Positions 62,984 through 64,000 of a stretch of DNA of 64,000 bases are shown here, one piece after another. Both the position numbers and the translations under genes were made by a program. This DNA comes from Actinokineospora iranica (GTDB lineage: Bacteria; Actinomycetota; Actinomycetes; Mycobacteriales; Pseudonocardiaceae). The notes below the pieces were generated by a model. It was given only the letters and a program-made list of their open reading frames with translations, did no database searches and was not told the DNA's origin. Where the stretch lies: positions 248,001 through 312,000 of the forward strand of contig NZ_FMZZ01000005.1 in the NCBI RefSeq assembly GCF_900101685.1, read 5' to 3'. The first letter of the stretch is position 1, and every line of letters starts with the position of its first letter.

Positions 62984-64000
62984 CTAGTTCGCCTCGGCCG
63001 ACATCGCCTGCCACTGGTCCCACGGCACGGCCCAGTCGTAGTAGTCGCCGTCGGCCGCGCCGAGTCGCTGGGTGCTTCCGGTGATCTCCACCGGGTCGCC
63101 CGGCAGCACCGTGTCGTAGTAGATCTTCGCGTTCGCGGGCGACAGGTTGACGCAGCCGTGGGAAACGTTGCGCTTGCCCTGGTGCGGGATCGACGGCGCG
63201 TAACCGTGCACGAACTCACCGTTGTTCGAGATCCGCACCGCCCACGGGACGACGACATTCTCGTAGTTGTACTTCGGGTTGGTCATGCCGTAGCTCGCGT
63301 GTTTGCTCATGACCACGTGGGTGCCGCTCTTGGTGACCCGCCCCGGGTCGGTTTCCAGGCCGAAGCTGGCGGGGAAGTCGTGGGTCTGGACGCCGTCGGT
63401 GATGACGACCATGCGGTGGGTCTGGGTGTCCGCCTTGACGATCTGGTGGCGGCCGATGGTGAAGGCCGAGGTGACGTCGTCGCGGCCGTAGGCGCCGCCG
63501 CCCAGGGGGATGCCGTAGATGTCGGCGGTCACCTTCACCGTGGTGCCGGGCTTCCAGTACTCCTTGGGCCGCCAGTGGGCTCTGCGGTCGTCCAGCCACG
63601 CCCACGCGCCCTCGGTCGCCGGAGCCGTCTCGACCTTGAGGGCCTTCTGGGCGGACAGCCGGTCCTTGACGGGGGCGTCGAAGGTGACCGCGATGGGCAT
63701 CGCGATGCCATAGGTCCGGTCGTCGCCGGTGTTGAGCCTGGCTTTGATCTGGCTCCTGGGCTTGACCGTGGTGAAGGAGCCGCTGATGGGCGTGGTGCTG
63801 CCGTCGGCGCCGATGGCGGCGCCCGACCAGGTGTAGGTCTTGCCGTAGCCGAGGTCTTCCGCGACGGCCCACGTCTTCTTGTCCTCGGTGAAGGCGCCCT
63901 TGACCTCCTTGCCGTCGGGGTTGGTGAGGGTGACCGATCGCAGGGCGCCGTCGGTCACGGTGACTGAGGCCGGGGCGCCGGGGCTGACGTCCTTGGCGTC
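62984..64000 (-). CDS. L,D-transpeptidase, partial at the N-terminus
   Basis: 338 codons are visible; the reading frame runs off the right edge. The first ~130 visible residues are Ig-like/Big_10 domains (VKPRSQIKARLNTGDDRTYGIA), followed by the YkuD catalytic domain with HGYAPSIP and the active-site Cys in NVSHGCVNLSP (codon at 63152-63154). These enzymes make 3-3 cross-links in peptidoglycan and resist most beta-lactams, like LdtMt2. The signal or lipoprotein anchor would lie outside the window. A weak hairpin (GTTGGC/GCCAAC) follows the stop. Confidence 0.95.
   Translation of the reverse strand, partial: DAKDVSPGAPASVTVTDGALRSVTLTNPDGKEVKGAFTEDKKTWAVAEDLGYGKTYTWSGAAIGADGSTTPISGSFTTVKPRSQIKARLNTGDDRTYGIAMPIAVTFDAPVKDRLSAQKALKVETAPATEGAWAWLDDRRAHWRPKEYWKPGTTVKVTADIYGIPLGGGAYGRDDVTSAFTIGRHQIVKADTQTHRMVVITDGVQTHDFPASFGLETDPGRVTKSGTHVVMSKHASYGMTNPKYNYENVVVPWAVRISNNGEFVHGYAPSIPHQGKRNVSHGCVNLSPANAKIYYDTVLPGDPVEITGSTQRLGAADGDYYDWAVPWDQWQAMSAEAN

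Overview
The window is very GC-rich DNA with GTG/TTG starts, four-base start/stop overlaps and actinobacterial gene neighbourhoods: the GlgE glucan operon, glnX-glnH-pknG, SARP and STAND regulators, and a mycothiol-type DinB/MDMPI protein. It most resembles a filamentous actinomycete, probably of the Pseudonocardiaceae; that placement is inferred. No phage, IS element, CRISPR array or rRNA was seen. There is one tRNA gene, tRNA-Lys(UUU).

Layout. 1-6.1 kb: accessory metabolism, with a LysR regulator divergent from an SDR and a DHA2-type MFS exporter, a small lipoprotein, a methyltransferase and an NTF2-ankyrin fusion. 6.1-13.4 kb: a complete, translationally coupled glgE-treS-mak-glgB operon that turns trehalose into branched alpha-glucan. 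13.5-18.3 kb: a secreted NTF2-like protein, a phospholipase C-family gene broken by two compensating frameshifts, threonine dehydratase, a NUDIX hydrolase and an AhpD-like protein. 18.3-21.9 kb: repeats, tRNA-Lys, a STAND ATPase and a secreted polyester-hydrolase (cutinase/PETase) homologue. 21.9-31.7 kb: a five-gene Liv-type ABC transporter, a monoacylglycerol-lipase-like hydrolase, glpD, an IclR regulator and glpK. One 15-bp palindrome (TTCGR-N5-YCGAA) stands before all four of these transcription units, which suggests a single glycerol/lipid regulon.

31.7-34 kb: a ComB-like phosphatase, a DUF1348-type protein and exonuclease III. 34-43.2 kb: the most unusual region. A SARP regulator is divergent from a three-gene overlapping operon (a GT-B/TagF-like transferase, a 107-aa unknown and a PfkB kinase). 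Next to it lie a STAND protein with an IHGDVYF-type N-terminus, a second PfkB kinase and a 50-codon WYGMG-repeat peptide. SARP-style heptamers at 11-bp spacing lie in front of the transferase operon. I consider this the best candidate for an undescribed system.

43.2-53 kb: an AI-2E-family permease, a fused indolepyruvate ferredoxin oxidoreductase-type enzyme, an FAD monooxygenase/PadR divergent pair with an operator-like palindrome, an MDMPI-family protein, a decayed MFS gene and a DUF5134 membrane protein. 53-59.4 kb: glnX-glnH-pknG, in which PknG carries an unusual Gln/Pro/Gly-rich N-terminal region of several hundred residues built from 18-bp repeats. 59.6-64 kb: a membrane-anchored metallophosphoesterase, a PaaI thioesterase, an MHS-family MFS transporter and an L,D-transpeptidase cut by the window edge.
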